DNA of 64,000 nt from Cupriavidus sp. AU9028 (GCF_019795295.1 NZ_JAIMCG010000007.1:1-64000), one strand, 5' to 3'. Shown: positions 25,001 through 33,672, counted from the first letter of the stretch. Notes: generated from the sequence alone by a model not told the origin. Translations and numbers: made by a program.

Positions 25001-27221
25001 AGCCGCCGCCATCGGCAATCGACAGCGTGCCGTTCAGGTTCAGGCTACCCGTGACATCGAACAGCGGCGTCGCGCTGGGCGTGCCAAGCGTCGTGCGCAA
25101 TGTCGATCCGGCACGCAGATCCAGTCCGCCATCGATATGCAGGGTGCCCGCGTTGCTTTCCGCCGCCAGCGTGCCCCCCGCATCGACGACCGTCGCGCCG
25201 ACCGTGCCGGTGCCCGTCAGCGTCGCGCCGCTGCCGACCTCTACCGCACCACCGAGCTGGCCAGTCACCGCCAGCGTTCCCCCCTCGACCACGCTGCGGC
25301 CGCCGAAGGCGCCGCTGTCGCCCTGCAGCGTCAGCATGCCTGCGCCGCGCTTGCGCAGGACACCGGCGCCCGACAGGCGGCCGGCAAAGGCGGTGTCGGC
25401 AGTCTCGTCCAGCACGAAGGTTGCCGTCGGCGCGCCGAGGGAGACCGCACCGCTGAAGCGACGAGCGCTGCTGACCACCGCGCCTGCGTCAATCTGCCAG
25501 TCGAGGCTGTTGTTGCCGGTCAGTGTCAGGGTACCGGCACCGGTGCTGCGCATCCTGCCGGTGTTGCTGCCAGCCGTCAGCGCGGCGATGTTGCCATCAT
25601 GGGTCTGGTCGGCGCTGTCGAGAAGAACCACGACCGCGTCGCTGAAAATGTCGCCGCGAATGGACTGGAGCGTGCCGTCCAGCTGTCCGGCGGCAACGCG
25701 CGTGTTGCCGTAGCTGTTGGCTCCCGACAACCGCAGCCGTCCCGGGCCGGCCTTGATCAGGTCGCCGCCGCCGTCGATGCTGCCCGACAGCACCACCGAT
25801 GCATCCGCCACCTCGATCGACGAGCTGGCCGCGAGGGTGAGGGAGCGCGACAGGTTGACCGGTGCGGCAACGTTGACTCGCAGCGTGCCGCCTGCAAGCG
25901 TCGCGCCATACGCCGCACTGCCGAGGCTGCCTTCAGCGCCGATCTCGAGCGTGCCCTGCTCGATGCGCCATGGCGTGGCCAGGGTGGTGGTGCCGGCGAG
26001 GACCCATGTACTGTTGCCGGTCTTGGTGAAGCTGTCAAAGCCGTGGTACTGGGCGCCAAGCGCCGACACATCGAACGAGCCGCTGCCGGTCCCGCCCAGC
26101 CTGAGGTTGCCTACCATGGCCTGATTGACCACATTGCCGACGATCACGGAACCCGGCTGCAGTTCGAGGGTGGCGAGCGTGCCCCCCAGCTGGACAGCGT
26201 CTGCGCGCACCGCACCACCGAGGCCGCCCGTGATGGTGCCGCTGTTGACCAGTAGTGCCGGCATGACTCCCCCGGACAGCCGCACGCCTACTCCGCCGAC
26301 ATTGCCAGCCCCTCCGCGGATGAGGCCGGCATTGTCCAGCGTGCCGGCGGACAGATCGACGCCGAAGCCGCCGGCCCCAGCGTAACCGGTACTGGCGTCC
26401 CGGCCAGCGTCGCCGCCCGCGATGGTGCCCCGATTGCTGACAATGCCAGACTCCAGCCGCACCCCGGAGCCGCCGTTGCCCGCCACGGTTTGTCCGATGC
26501 CGCCCCGCACCCCGCCGCCCTCGCCCCCGGAGATGTTGCCCGAGTTCGTCAGCTCCATCAGGTCGCGACTGTAGACGCCATGGCCGCCGGAGCCGCCGCT
26601 GCCGTCCGGATATGCCACCGCCAGTCCGCCCCTGCCGCCGGTTCCGCCGACCAGCGTGCCGGAGGTGCTCAGCCGCAATGCGCCGCGCCCGAAGAGTCCG
26701 GCGCCACCACCGCCGCCGCCGCCGGCGCCATAGCCGACGCTGGCCGGCGACGGGTCGCTGTTGCCGCCCGCCCCGCCCGCCCCGCCCTGTGCGTTGCTGG
26801 TGACGACGACGTCGAGCATGTCCGCCGGGGCAGCGGAATTCCATACGACCACGCCTGCGCCACCGCCACCACCGCCTGTAGCCGTCGTCGCGGCGGAGCC
26901 GTCCGTACCGGCCTGGCCATCGTAGCCAACCGGCGTGCCGACCGGTCCGAACGGCGGCTGGATCAGCATGCCGGCACCGCCGCCCATCCCGCCGCTGGTG
27001 CCCCCTCCCGGCACGATCGGCCCTCCGCCGCTTCCCTGGCCCGTGACGAAGCTGGACCCCTCACCGCCGAATGCGCCGTTCCCCGACCCCGCACCGCCCG
27101 CGGACCAGCCGAATGCGTGGTGCGGCAGGGCAATGGCCATGGCGACGGCGACCGTCAGCGGATTGGGGCGAAATGGAATGCGGCGCGATTGCGCCGCCAG
27201 GGAGGGGGAGAGGGCAGGCAT
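22089..27221 (-). CDS. Autotransporter (type Va) with glycine-rich N-terminus and PATR repeats
   Basis: Protein of 1710 residues; ATG 27221 is preferred over an in-frame TTG at 27236. An unusual extended N-terminus leads to a hydrophobic segment (LTVAVAMAIALPHHAFG) that should act as a Sec signal. Residues about 40-290 are extremely Gly-rich. The passenger then carries many passenger-associated transport repeats (L-V-L-G-G-A-N-T-Y-T-G-G-T type) predicted to fold as a beta-helix. The C-terminal 280 residues form the outer-membrane beta barrel (R-M-G-A-S-F-G-Y-T-D-G-R) and end in the alternating aromatic V-R-W-K-Y. Two passenger segments of about 250 residues are near duplicates. Likely an adhesin or surface protein; no protease motif seen. 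Confidence 0.92.
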   Translation of the reverse strand: MPALSPSLAAQSRRIPFRPNPLTVAVAMAIALPHHAFGWSAGGAGSGNGAFGGEGSSFVTGQGSGGGPIVPGGGTSGGMGGGAGMLIQPPFGPVGTPVGYDGQAGTDGSAATTATGGGGGGAGVVVWNSAAPADMLDVVVTSNAQGGAGGAGGNSDPSPASVGYGAGGGGGGGAGLFGRGALRLSTSGTLVGGTGGRGGLAVAYPDGSGGSGGHGVYSRDLMELTNSGNISGGEGGGVRGGIGQTVAGNGGSGVRLESGIVSNRGTIAGGDAGRDASTGYAGAGGFGVDLSAGTLDNAGLIRGGAGNVGGVGVRLSGGVMPALLVNSGTITGGLGGAVRADAVQLGGTLATLELQPGSVIVGNVVNQAMVGNLRLGGTGSGSFDVSALGAQYHGFDSFTKTGNSTWVLAGTTTLATPWRIEQGTLEIGAEGSLGSAAYGATLAGGTLRVNVAAPVNLSRSLTLAASSSIEVADASVVLSGSIDGGGDLIKAGPGRLRLSGANSYGNTRVAAGQLDGTLQSIRGDIFSDAVVVLLDSADQTHDGNIAALTAGSNTGRMRSTGAGTLTLTGNNSLDWQIDAGAVVSSARRFSGAVSLGAPTATFVLDETADTAFAGRLSGAGVLRKRGAGMLTLQGDSGAFGGRSVVEGGTLAVTGQLGGAVEVGSGATLTGTGTVGATVVDAGGTLAAESNAGTLHIDGGLDLRAGSTLRTTLGTPSATPLFDVTGSLNLNGTLSIADGGGFGAGVYRLIDYTGSLSGAGLAIAAVPGVDAADLRVQTAVANQVNLINTSGVTLQFWDGGDSSRHGNGVIDGGAGTWTADANTWTDDSGQLNGRIKPAPGFAVFQGAAGIVSVDRRAGHVAVTGMQFARDGYRVRGDSLALAGPDGHSIVNVGDGTAAGAAMTATISSALTGDSALVKQGQGTLVLGGANTYTGGTQIRGGTLRISGDNNLGDGAGGLTLAGGTLAVSADVATARQVTLIGSGGFDVADGATLALHGSIGGQNSGQGTLRKSGQGTLRLVGAGDYAATEVAAGTLIGDTSSVRGDIASAGTVVFDQQSDGIHAGAISGFAGGNGSMVKRGRGTLTLAGASALDWSIEAGQLVASAQRYRGNAAVGAAGTLVLDDAADTRFAGVLSGTGAVAKTGSGTLALSGDSSAFAGTTTVSAGTLSVGDGGPGALGGLLHVRNGATLTGSGTVGTTVLAGGATLAPGAGVGTLRVQGDLTFSPGASYRVEAAPDGSSDRVEVAGTARIEGGSVIHVGPDGHFAPAMRYTILRAGAVQGRFDTVASDYAYLSAGLDYSDPATIQLTLERRDNAGAQIRFADLARSANQRAVANALETLPSTHALYQAVLTLPEGAPPAAFNALSGEAHASTATALQNAAMAARAVPMQRLRANLNAGLLPGAATAQTLLPPQRTVMTDAPTTSAAVLPRSAAMPAWAEVVGNWDRLRGGEAAAIRQNTAGIFVGADHPVGESRWRMGASFGYTDGRLRADDVGSSADIRSYNAALFTGASYEAGAGKLNIMLGGAYAWHDIETQRRVGVASLAQTLTAGYSANTSQLFTEIGYAQPLGARATVEPFIGAAWSDQRTRGFTEAGGNAALSGQATRSSLPTTSLGVRGQATVAVGRLDLDVTGALGWRHAFGDVTPETRLAFQGSQVFTVAGTPIARDAALVELGASARVSERMAIGLGYSGQFGEGNRAHAGNVQVRWKY

Positions 27222-27463
27222 GAGGTCCGGCTGCAAGGGCTGCCGCGGACCTGGATCGACGATGGCATGATGCCTGCGCGATGGGCACCGGCATCCGCCG
27301 CGGACTGGGTAGCGCGCGCGACCTTATAGCTTGCGGCGGACGATCGGCACAACACCCATCAAGAGGGGTGCGGATTTGCCGATAACCACCATCAGGGAGA
27401 AGGTGCGCACGGGGCAAGTCCGCTCGCGCCCGGTCTCGGCTCGATCCCCGACGCAGCCCTGGC

Positions 27464-27886
27464 TCAGCTCGGGGGCATCAGCGCCGGGTTCCAGACGACC
27501 TCCCACACATGCCCGTCCGGGTCGCGGAAATACCCGGCATAGCCGCCCCAGAAGGTGTCCTGCGCGGGCTTGAGCAAGGTCGCCCCCGCGTCGCGAGCTT
27601 GCGCCATCACCTGGTCTACCTCTTCCTTGCCGCGTACGTTGTGCCCGATGGTGAAGCCCGTCGGACATGGCGGCGTCTGCGGCAAGCCGGTGTCGTGGGC
27701 GATGTCTCGCTGCGCCCACAGGGCAAGCTTGAGCTGGGGCTGCAGATCGAAGAAAGCGACCGCGCCGTGTTCGAACTCCTTGCCGACGATGCCGTCGGTG
27801 GGCAGGCCGAGACCATCGCGATAGAACGCGACAGCGCGCTCGAGGTCCTGCACGGCCAGCGTCAGCACGGAAATATGAGGGTGCAC
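27464..27886 (-). CDS. VOC-family (glyoxalase-like) protein
   Basis: Protein of 140 residues with two VOC beta-alpha-beta modules. It begins I-S-V-L-T-L-A-V-x-D-L-E-R-A-V-A-F-Y-R-D-G-L-G and ends G-Y-F-R-D-P-D-G-H-V-W-E-V-V-W-N-P, both standard strand motifs with Glu and His positions available for metal binding. No substrate can be assigned. It lies between the autotransporter and the Rossmann-like gene, all on the minus strand; 57 bases separate it from the upstream gene, so co-transcription is possible. Confidence 0.85.
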   Translation of the reverse strand: MHPHISVLTLAVQDLERAVAFYRDGLGLPTDGIVGKEFEHGAVAFFDLQPQLKLALWAQRDIAHDTGLPQTPPCPTGFTIGHNVRGKEEVDQVMAQARDAGATLLKPAQDTFWGGYAGYFRDPDGHVWEVVWNPALMPPS

Positions 27887-27943
27887 TCCTGCTCCTTTTC
27901 CTGGATCACGATACGGACTGGAACGATGCGCGAGGGCTCGTCG

Positions 27944-28495
27944 TCAGGGCGATACCGAACGCAATTCGGTCAGCGTTCCCTGCAAGCCGATCTCCTTGTC
28001 CGCGTCGCGCCGCGCCGCCTCGGACATGCGGGCGATCAGCCTGTCGAAATCGCCGAGACTGCGGACCTCGACGAAGACCTTATTCTCGTGCAGAAAGACG
28101 ACGGACGTCTTGCCGCGACGCAGCAACTCCACCACATCGCGCAGGGTCCCGCTGCTGCGCCCGTTCCAGACCATCAGCCCCCAATCCGCAGCCTGCGCCA
28201 GCGCCGTGTCCTTGCCGGCGAAAAAGGCACGCGTGCCCGGCTCGGCATGCGTCACCTCGACGTGCTCTACCGGCCAGTCGCCCACGTTGCTGCGCGGTGG
28301 TTCGCTGCCGCTGCTATAGACGACGGCGCAGCCGGCGCCCCGCTCCTGCAGATACGCCTGCACACAGCTGTCGATGCCGGCGGACTCGCCGATGACCAGG
28401 GTGTCGCCCTGCGCGATGGCGCGATCGATGCGCGCCTTCACTTCCGGGTCCAGTTCCCGGATGTCGATCGAGCCGCCGATAAAGACGGTTGCCAT
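27944..28495 (-). CDS. Rossmann/SLOG-like protein of unknown function
   Basis: Protein of 183 residues. It opens with a beta strand and Gly-rich turn, F-I-G-G-S-I-D-I-R-E-L-D, then G-D-T-L-V-I-G-E-S-A-G-I-D near residues 30-42 and a helix containing C-V-Q-A-Y-L. This layout resembles nucleotide-binding SLOG/deoxyribosyltransferase-like Rossmann folds. The second half has A-D-W-G-L-M-V-W-N-G-R-S-S-G-T near 105-120, another nucleotide-contact-like loop. ATG at 28495 starts directly at the first strand; the longer open frame is composed of unlikely sequence. Function is unknown. Confidence 0.6.
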   Translation of the reverse strand: MATVFIGGSIDIRELDPEVKARIDRAIAQGDTLVIGESAGIDSCVQAYLQERGAGCAVVYSSGSEPPRSNVGDWPVEHVEVTHAEPGTRAFFAGKDTALAQAADWGLMVWNGRSSGTLRDVVELLRRGKTSVVFLHENKVFVEVRSLGDFDRLIARMSEAARRDADKEIGLQGTLTELRSVSP

Positions 28496-28545
28496 GTCCA
28501 CCTCCGCGCGGGCGCGGCGCACGCAGCCCTCGCCTTGCCCGCCCT

Positions 28546-29511
28546 TCAGGCGTCGCGCACGTCGCCCTGCCCGCCGCGGCTGTCGCGCCGCATCGATTGC
28601 GGCGGCACGCCAAACCCTCGCACGAACACCTCGCGCATATGCCGCCGGTCGCGGAAGCCGGTCTCGCGCGCGACGACTTCGAGCGGATGCCGGCTCTGCT
28701 CGATCATCAGCCGCGCCGCCTCCAGCCGCAGCCCCTCGATGGCCTTGGCGGGCGACTGCCCCGTCTCGGCCGTGAACACGCGGCTGAACTGCCTCGGGCT
28801 CAGATTCACCTTTTCCGCCAGTTCTTCGACAGTCAGCGTCCGGGCGAGGTTCTGCCGCGCATAGTTCAGCGCGTCCTGGATGCGGTCCGACCTGGGCGCG
28901 AGCGCCAGCATCTCGGAATGCTGCGACTGGCCGCCCGAGCGGTGTTGATGCATCACCATCTTGCGCGCCACCCCTCGCGCGATGTCCGTGCCGAGGTCCC
29001 GCTCGACCAGCGCCACCGCAAGGTCCAGACCGGCGGTCATGCCTGCCGATGTCCACACAGGACCGTCCGCGATGTAGATACGGTCCTCTTCCACCTGGAT
29101 GGCCGGAAAGCGCGTCTGCATCTCCTGCGCGAAAGCCCAATGCGTGGTGGCGCGGCGCCCCGCCAGCAGACCGGCTTCCGCCAGCGTGAAGGCGCCGGTG
29201 CAGATGGCCGCGACCCGGCGCGCCTGCTGGCTCGCCTTGCGCACAAAGGCCACTTCCCTGGCCGATGCCGGCGCCTCCAGCGGGTTCAGCACGCCGCCGA
29301 CGATCCAGGTATCCGCGCGGGACGACGGCGTCAGCTTGCGCGTGGCAACGGTCAGCCCCAGCGACGAGCGCACCTGCCCACCTTCCAGCGAGTAGTTCTC
29401 GACGGCATAGAACGGCTCACTCGCGTCCGCGTTGGCGAACTCGAAGACCGTCTGCGTTGCCAGTGCCATCACCTGGAACCCGTCCCTGAGCAGATAGCCG
29501 ATCCGATGCAT
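28546..29511 (-). CDS. GlxA-type transcriptional regulator (DJ-1/PfpI domain plus AraC domain)
   Basis: Protein of 321 residues. Residues 1-185 form a DJ-1/PfpI-like domain with the nucleophile-elbow region A-A-I-C-T-G-A-F-T-L-A-E-A-G and a T-S-A-G-M-T-A-G-L-D-L-A segment. Residues 215-315 form an AraC-type double helix-turn-helix (LTVEELAEKVNLSPRQFSRV and PLEVVARETGFRDRRHMREV). ATG at 29511 begins at the first strand (MHRIGYLL). It is divergent from the SDR gene at 29723, and a long palindrome lies between them, so it probably regulates that gene and itself. Confidence 0.9.
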   Translation of the reverse strand: MHRIGYLLRDGFQVMALATQTVFEFANADASEPFYAVENYSLEGGQVRSSLGLTVATRKLTPSSRADTWIVGGVLNPLEAPASAREVAFVRKASQQARRVAAICTGAFTLAEAGLLAGRRATTHWAFAQEMQTRFPAIQVEEDRIYIADGPVWTSAGMTAGLDLAVALVERDLGTDIARGVARKMVMHQHRSGGQSQHSEMLALAPRSDRIQDALNYARQNLARTLTVEELAEKVNLSPRQFSRVFTAETGQSPAKAIEGLRLEAARLMIEQSRHPLEVVARETGFRDRRHMREVFVRGFGVPPQSMRRDSRGGQGDVRDA

Positions 29512-29551
29512 GTTCCCTTCCCCCCGGTTCAATGTCCTGAAGACTGCCATG

Positions 29552-29583
29552 TCCGAAATCATGACTATATACGTCATTTCGGA
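29552..29583. promoter_or_regulatory. Palindromic site between the GlxA-like regulator and the divergent SDR gene
   Basis: TCCGAAAT (29552-29559) is mirrored by ATTTCGGA (29576-29583), with GAC/GTC extending the inner arms around an AT-rich TATATA centre. It lies about 40 bases upstream of the regulator start. The symmetry and position suggest an operator or overlapping promoter; which protein binds is unknown. Confidence 0.45.
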
Positions 29584-29722
29584 AATCGACGACGGTTCTT
29601 AACATTGCTCCATCGAACCTGCCGCGCCGTGCACGGACCCCGCCCACGAGTGGCGACCGTCGCCGCCCGGTCCACCAAACCCCCTGACGCATCGAGCTAC
29701 CGAACCAAACCTGGAGAACACC

Positions 29723-30481
29723 ATGAAACTCAGCGGCAATACCATCTTCATCACCGGCGGCACCTCGGGCATCGGCCGTGCATTGGCCGAGGCCTTCCAC
29801 CAGCGTGGCAACACCGTGATCGTCGGCGGACGGCGCAAGGCGCTGCTCGACGAGGTCGCCGCAGCCAATCCGGGCATCGGCGCCATCGAGTTCGACGTTG
29901 CCGACCCGGCCAGCATCGAGCGCGCCGCCGCCACGTTGATCGAGCAATATCCCGCGCTGAACGTGCTCGTCAACAACGCCGGCATCATGCCCTTCGACGA
30001 TGCGGCCGGTGCCATCGATGACGCGGTGTCGCGCCGCATTCTCGACACCAACCTGCTCGGCCCGATCCGGCTGACCTCGGCGTTGATCGAGCACCTGAAG
30101 GCGCAGCCGGAAGCCACCATCATCCACAACACGTCGGTGCTGGCGTATGTTCCGCTCGCCGCCACCGCGGTCTATTCGGCATCGAAGGCGGCCCTGCACT
30201 CTTACGCCCTGTCCCAGCGCTTCCTGCTGCGCGAGACCAATGTGCGCGTGCAGGAAATCGCCCCGCCGTGGGTCGATACCGATCTGGTCAGGAAGAGCGG
30301 CGATCCGCGCGCCATGCCGCTGGATGCGTTCATCGCCGAAACGATGGCGAAGCTGGAAGGGGACGATGAGGAAGTGATCGTCGATGCGGTGCGGCCGATG
30401 CGCGACAACCCCGGCGCGAACGAACATGCGCTGGTCAACGACTTCAATGCGGCGCTGGCGGCGAATCCCATCCCGGTCTGA
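29723..30481 (+). CDS. SDR oxidoreductase, DltE-like
   Basis: Protein of 252 residues. Cofactor motif T-G-G-T-S-G-I-G lies at 11-18, V-N-N-A-G-I-M near 86 and the active site S...Y-S-A-S-K near 137-157. The order I-F-I-T-G-G-T-S-G-I-G-R-A-L-A with G-G-R-R at the second strand suggests NADP preference. Sequence style matches DltE-type SDRs of unknown substrate. Divergent from the GlxA-like regulator (211-base gap), so it is the likely target of that protein. Confidence 0.88.
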   Translation: MKLSGNTIFITGGTSGIGRALAEAFHQRGNTVIVGGRRKALLDEVAAANPGIGAIEFDVADPASIERAAATLIEQYPALNVLVNNAGIMPFDDAAGAIDDAVSRRILDTNLLGPIRLTSALIEHLKAQPEATIIHNTSVLAYVPLAATAVYSASKAALHSYALSQRFLLRETNVRVQEIAPPWVDTDLVRKSGDPRAMPLDAFIAETMAKLEGDDEEVIVDAVRPMRDNPGANEHALVNDFNAALAANPIPV

Positions 30482-30636
30482 GCCGGCATTCATCCCCACG
30501 TTCGGCCCCGTACGGAAGGAAGCGGCTCGAGCCCTTCCGCTTCGTGCGGGGCGCTTGCGCTCGTCCTATAGTGTCTGGATCAATCGAGACAAGCGACGCC
30601 CCAACGGCGGGTGCCCCGCGACAAGGAGGAGAGCGC

Positions 30637-31551
30637 ATGACCACCGTGACGCCCGTCATACCGCATCTGTGGTTTGACCGGGAGGCTGCCGAAGCGGCCC
30701 GCTTCTACACCTCGCTGTTTCCGGACTCGGCGGTGGACTTCGTGGGCAAGATCCGCAACACCCCGTCGGGCGATTGCGATATCGTCGCATTCCGCTTGTT
30801 CGGGCAGCCGTTCCGCGCCATCGCGGCCGGCCCGATGTTCCGCTTCAATCCGTCGATCTCGCTGTCCCTGCACTTCGATGCCATGCGCGATGCCACCGCG
30901 CGCGACCGGCTGGATGCCGCGTGGGAACAACTCTCCAGCGGCGGCTCCGTGCTGATGCCGCTCGATGCCTACCCCTTCAGTCCCCGCTACGGCTGGGTGC
31001 AGGACCGCTTCGGCCTGTCCTGGCAGCTGACGCTGTCGGCGGAATCGCCCGCGCCGCCGCCGGCCATCATGCCGACGCTGATGTTCTGCGGGGAAGTCTA
31101 TGGCAATGCCGAGGAAGCCGGCCTCTTCTACCGCAAGGTCATCGGCGATTCCGAAGCGGGCCTCCTGCTGCGCTATGGCGAAGACATGCCGCCGAACCGG
31201 GCCGGCACGGTACTGGTATCCAGCTTCCGGCTGGGCGATACCTGGATCGCGGCCATGGACAACGCCTACCCCCACGGCTTCAGCTTCAACGAAGCGTTCT
31301 CCTTCATGGTGCTGTGCCGCGATCAGGCAGAAATCGACCGGCACTGGCGGACGCTGTCGGCCGTGCCGGAGGCCGAAGCCTGCGGCTGGTGCAAGGACCG
31401 CTTCGGCTTGTCATGGCAGATCGTGCCGGCCTGGCTCGATACGGCGCTGCGCAGCGGCGATCAGGAGCGCGTCGACCGCGTCATCCAGGCCTTGCTGCCG
31501 ATGAAGAAGATCGATGTCGCGGCGCTGCAGGCCGCCTTCGGGGCAGGCTGA
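30637..31551 (+). CDS. Tandem VOC-domain protein, PhnB/3-demethylubiquinone methyltransferase-like
   Basis: Protein of 304 residues; ATG 30637 follows AAGGAGGA at 30623-30630. It holds two PhnB-like VOC units. The first, about 5-130, reads P-H-L-W-F-D-R-E-A-A-E-A-A-R-F-Y-T-S-L-F and ends D-R-F-G-L-S-W-Q-L. The second, about 145-270, ends D-R-F-G-L-S-W-Q-I. The fused double-domain form is common in proteobacteria and usually annotated 3-demethylubiquinone-9 3-methyltransferase, although no SAM-binding motif is present. Real activity is unknown. Confidence 0.85.
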   Translation: MTTVTPVIPHLWFDREAAEAARFYTSLFPDSAVDFVGKIRNTPSGDCDIVAFRLFGQPFRAIAAGPMFRFNPSISLSLHFDAMRDATARDRLDAAWEQLSSGGSVLMPLDAYPFSPRYGWVQDRFGLSWQLTLSAESPAPPPAIMPTLMFCGEVYGNAEEAGLFYRKVIGDSEAGLLLRYGEDMPPNRAGTVLVSSFRLGDTWIAAMDNAYPHGFSFNEAFSFMVLCRDQAEIDRHWRTLSAVPEAEACGWCKDRFGLSWQIVPAWLDTALRSGDQERVDRVIQALLPMKKIDVAALQAAFGAG

Positions 31552-31560
31552 CCGGAGCGC

Positions 31561-32478
31561 TTACCGCAGATGGGCCAACCCCGCCGTCAACCCGGCGCAC
31601 TTGTCCTTCAGCAGCGCCTGCAGTTGCCGCACGGCGGGAGAAAACTGCTTGCGGTGCGGGCAGACGATCTGCAGCGGCGTGCTCTCGCCGGGCTGATGCG
31701 GCAGCAGCACTTCAAGCCGGCCCGCGAGTACGTCGCCGCCGACGTCCAGCCAGGATTTGTAGGCGATGCCCTCGCCCTGCACTGCCCAGCGCCGCACGAT
31801 ATCGGCATCGTCGGTGTAGAGCTGCCCCTGCACCTCGACCACCTGCCGCCCGGCCTCGGTCGGGAATGACCATTTGTCATAGGCGCGGCCGTTCACCTGG
31901 TACAGCAGGCAGCGGTGATGCGCCAGGTCCGACAGCGATGCCGGGCGTCCGTTGCGCGCCAGATAGTCCGGCGAGGCGATCAGCACCCGGCGGTTGTCCG
32001 GCGCCACTGGCAGCGCGACGAAGCTGGCATCCTCGATATGGCCATAGCGGATCGCCACGTCGACCGGGTCGCGGAAGACGTCGGTAATCTGGTCCGACAG
32101 GTACAGCCGCAAGGTCAGCGCCGGGTGGCTGCGGCGAAAGTCGGTCAGCCAGGGCAGCAGCACGTTGCGTCCGAGATCGGATGGCGCCGCCACCTGCAGC
32201 AGCCCGGACAACGCCGCGCCGTCGCCGCGCAGGCGCTCCTGCCCGGCCGCCATGGTCGCCAGCATCTCCTGCGCGTAGGGAAGATATCGCTCTCCTTCGG
32301 CGGTCAATCGCAGGCTGCGCGTGGAGCGCGCGAACAAGCGCGTATCCAGTTCGCGTTCGAGCCGCTGGATCGCCGCGCTGACCTGCCCCGGCAGCAGGTC
32401 CGCCTCGCGCGCCGCGCCGGAAAAGCTGCCCAGCGCCGCGCTGCGCACGAACAGGGTCAGGTCTTCCAGCCGGATCAT
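31561..32478 (-). CDS. LysR-family transcriptional regulator
   Basis: Protein of 305 residues. The N-terminal winged helix-turn-helix reads DLTLFVRSAALGSFSGAARE and continues L-P-G-Q-V-S-A-A-I-Q-R-L-E-R-E-L-D-T-R-L-F. The effector domain covers about 88-295. ATG at 32478 is preferred because AGGA lies at proper distance; an ATG six bases further upstream is too close to it. The gene is divergent from a zinc-type alcohol dehydrogenase gene (174-base gap), the usual LysR arrangement, so that gene is the probable target. Confidence 0.9.
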   Translation of the reverse strand: MIRLEDLTLFVRSAALGSFSGAAREADLLPGQVSAAIQRLERELDTRLFARSTRSLRLTAEGERYLPYAQEMLATMAAGQERLRGDGAALSGLLQVAAPSDLGRNVLLPWLTDFRRSHPALTLRLYLSDQITDVFRDPVDVAIRYGHIEDASFVALPVAPDNRRVLIASPDYLARNGRPASLSDLAHHRCLLYQVNGRAYDKWSFPTEAGRQVVEVQGQLYTDDADIVRRWAVQGEGIAYKSWLDVGGDVLAGRLEVLLPHQPGESTPLQIVCPHRKQFSPAVRQLQALLKDKCAGLTAGLAHLR

Positions 32479-32652
32479 TTTCATTCCTGAAGTGAAAGTG
32501 TTGGCGAATTCTACTGGTTTCCCGGCAGATCGCGAGCGGCGAAGATGCGGCCGACGACGGTGCGATACGTCCCGACAACCGGCGCCGCACCGCCATCCGA
32601 CTTCAACCATTCGACTTCAACCATTCGACTTCAGCAAGGAAGCCCTCAAGCC

Positions 32653-33672
32653 ATGAAAGCCATCGCCTACACGCAACACGGCCTGCCCATCGACGATCCC
32701 GCCGCGCTGGTCGACGTCGAGCTGCCCACGCCCGAACCGGGCCCGCGCGACCTGCTGGTCGCGGTGCGTGCCATCGCCGTCAACCCGGTCGATACCAAGG
32801 TGCGCGCCTCCTCCCCGGTGCAGGCGCCCCGCATCCTGGGCTGGGACGCGGTCGGCACGGTGACCAAGATCGGCAGCGAGGTCACGCTGTTCCAGCCTGG
32901 CGACGTGGTCTACTACGCCGGCTCGATCACCCGCCCCGGCAGCTATGCCGAATATGCGCTTGTGGACGAGCGCATCGCGGCGCGCAAGCCGGCGACGCTG
33001 TCCGACGCCGAAGCGGCGGCCCTGCCCTTGACCACCATTACCGCGTGGGAACTGCTGTTCGATCGCCTGCGGATTGCGCAGACCGAGGACCGCAACGGCG
33101 GCGCCGGCCAGCATCTGCTGGTGACCGCCGCGGCTGGCGGGGTGGGATCGATCCTGATCCAGCTGGCACGGCAGCTGACCGGCCTGACGGTGATCGGCAC
33201 CGCCTCGCGTCCCGAGACGCGCGACTGGGTGCAATCGCTGGGCGCGCATCATGTGATCGACCACAGCCGGCCGTTGAAGGACGAGCTGGCTGCCATCGGC
33301 ATCGATGCTGTCGAGCACATCGCGAGCCTGAGCCATACCGAGCAGCACTATGCGCAGCTGCTGGACGTGATCGCGCCGCAGGGACATCTGGCGGTGATCG
33401 ACGACCCCGCCACGCTGGACGTGATGCCGATGAAGCGCAAGGCGCTGTCCTTCCATTGGGAGTTCATGTTCGCCCGGCCGATGTTCGAGACCCGCGACAT
33501 GATCCGCCAGCACGAACTGTTGACGCAGGTCGCCGCGATGATCGATGCCGACACGCTGCGCACCACGCTCGGCGAGCATTTCGGCACGATCAACGCAGCC
33601 AACCTGCGCCGCGCGCATGCGCTGATCGAAAGCAACCGGGCCCGCGGCAAGATCGTGCTGGAAGGGTTCTGA
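32653..33672 (+). CDS. Zinc-binding alcohol dehydrogenase family protein (quinone oxidoreductase-like)
   Basis: Protein of 339 residues of the MDR superfamily. The GroES-like N-terminal domain shows A-V-N-P-V-D-T-K and G-W-D-A-V-G-T-V. The Rossmann motif A-A-A-G-G-V-G-S lies near 160. The structural-zinc cysteines of classical alcohol dehydrogenases are absent, so it belongs to the zinc-independent quinone-reductase branch despite the family name. It probably reduces a quinone or enone with NADPH. Divergent from the LysR gene; the nitroreductase gene follows after 182 bases containing a tandem repeat. Confidence 0.88.
   Translation: MKAIAYTQHGLPIDDPAALVDVELPTPEPGPRDLLVAVRAIAVNPVDTKVRASSPVQAPRILGWDAVGTVTKIGSEVTLFQPGDVVYYAGSITRPGSYAEYALVDERIAARKPATLSDAEAAALPLTTITAWELLFDRLRIAQTEDRNGGAGQHLLVTAAAGGVGSILIQLARQLTGLTVIGTASRPETRDWVQSLGAHHVIDHSRPLKDELAAIGIDAVEHIASLSHTEQHYAQLLDVIAPQGHLAVIDDPATLDVMPMKRKALSFHWEFMFARPMFETRDMIRQHELLTQVAAMIDADTLRTTLGEHFGTINAANLRRAHALIESNRARGKIVLEGF

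Noticed and set aside
23676-26255. 859-codon open frame antisense to the autotransporter
   Set aside because: Shadow of the GC-rich repeat-containing autotransporter gene; composition is Ala/Arg/Gln noise and no domain is recognisable.
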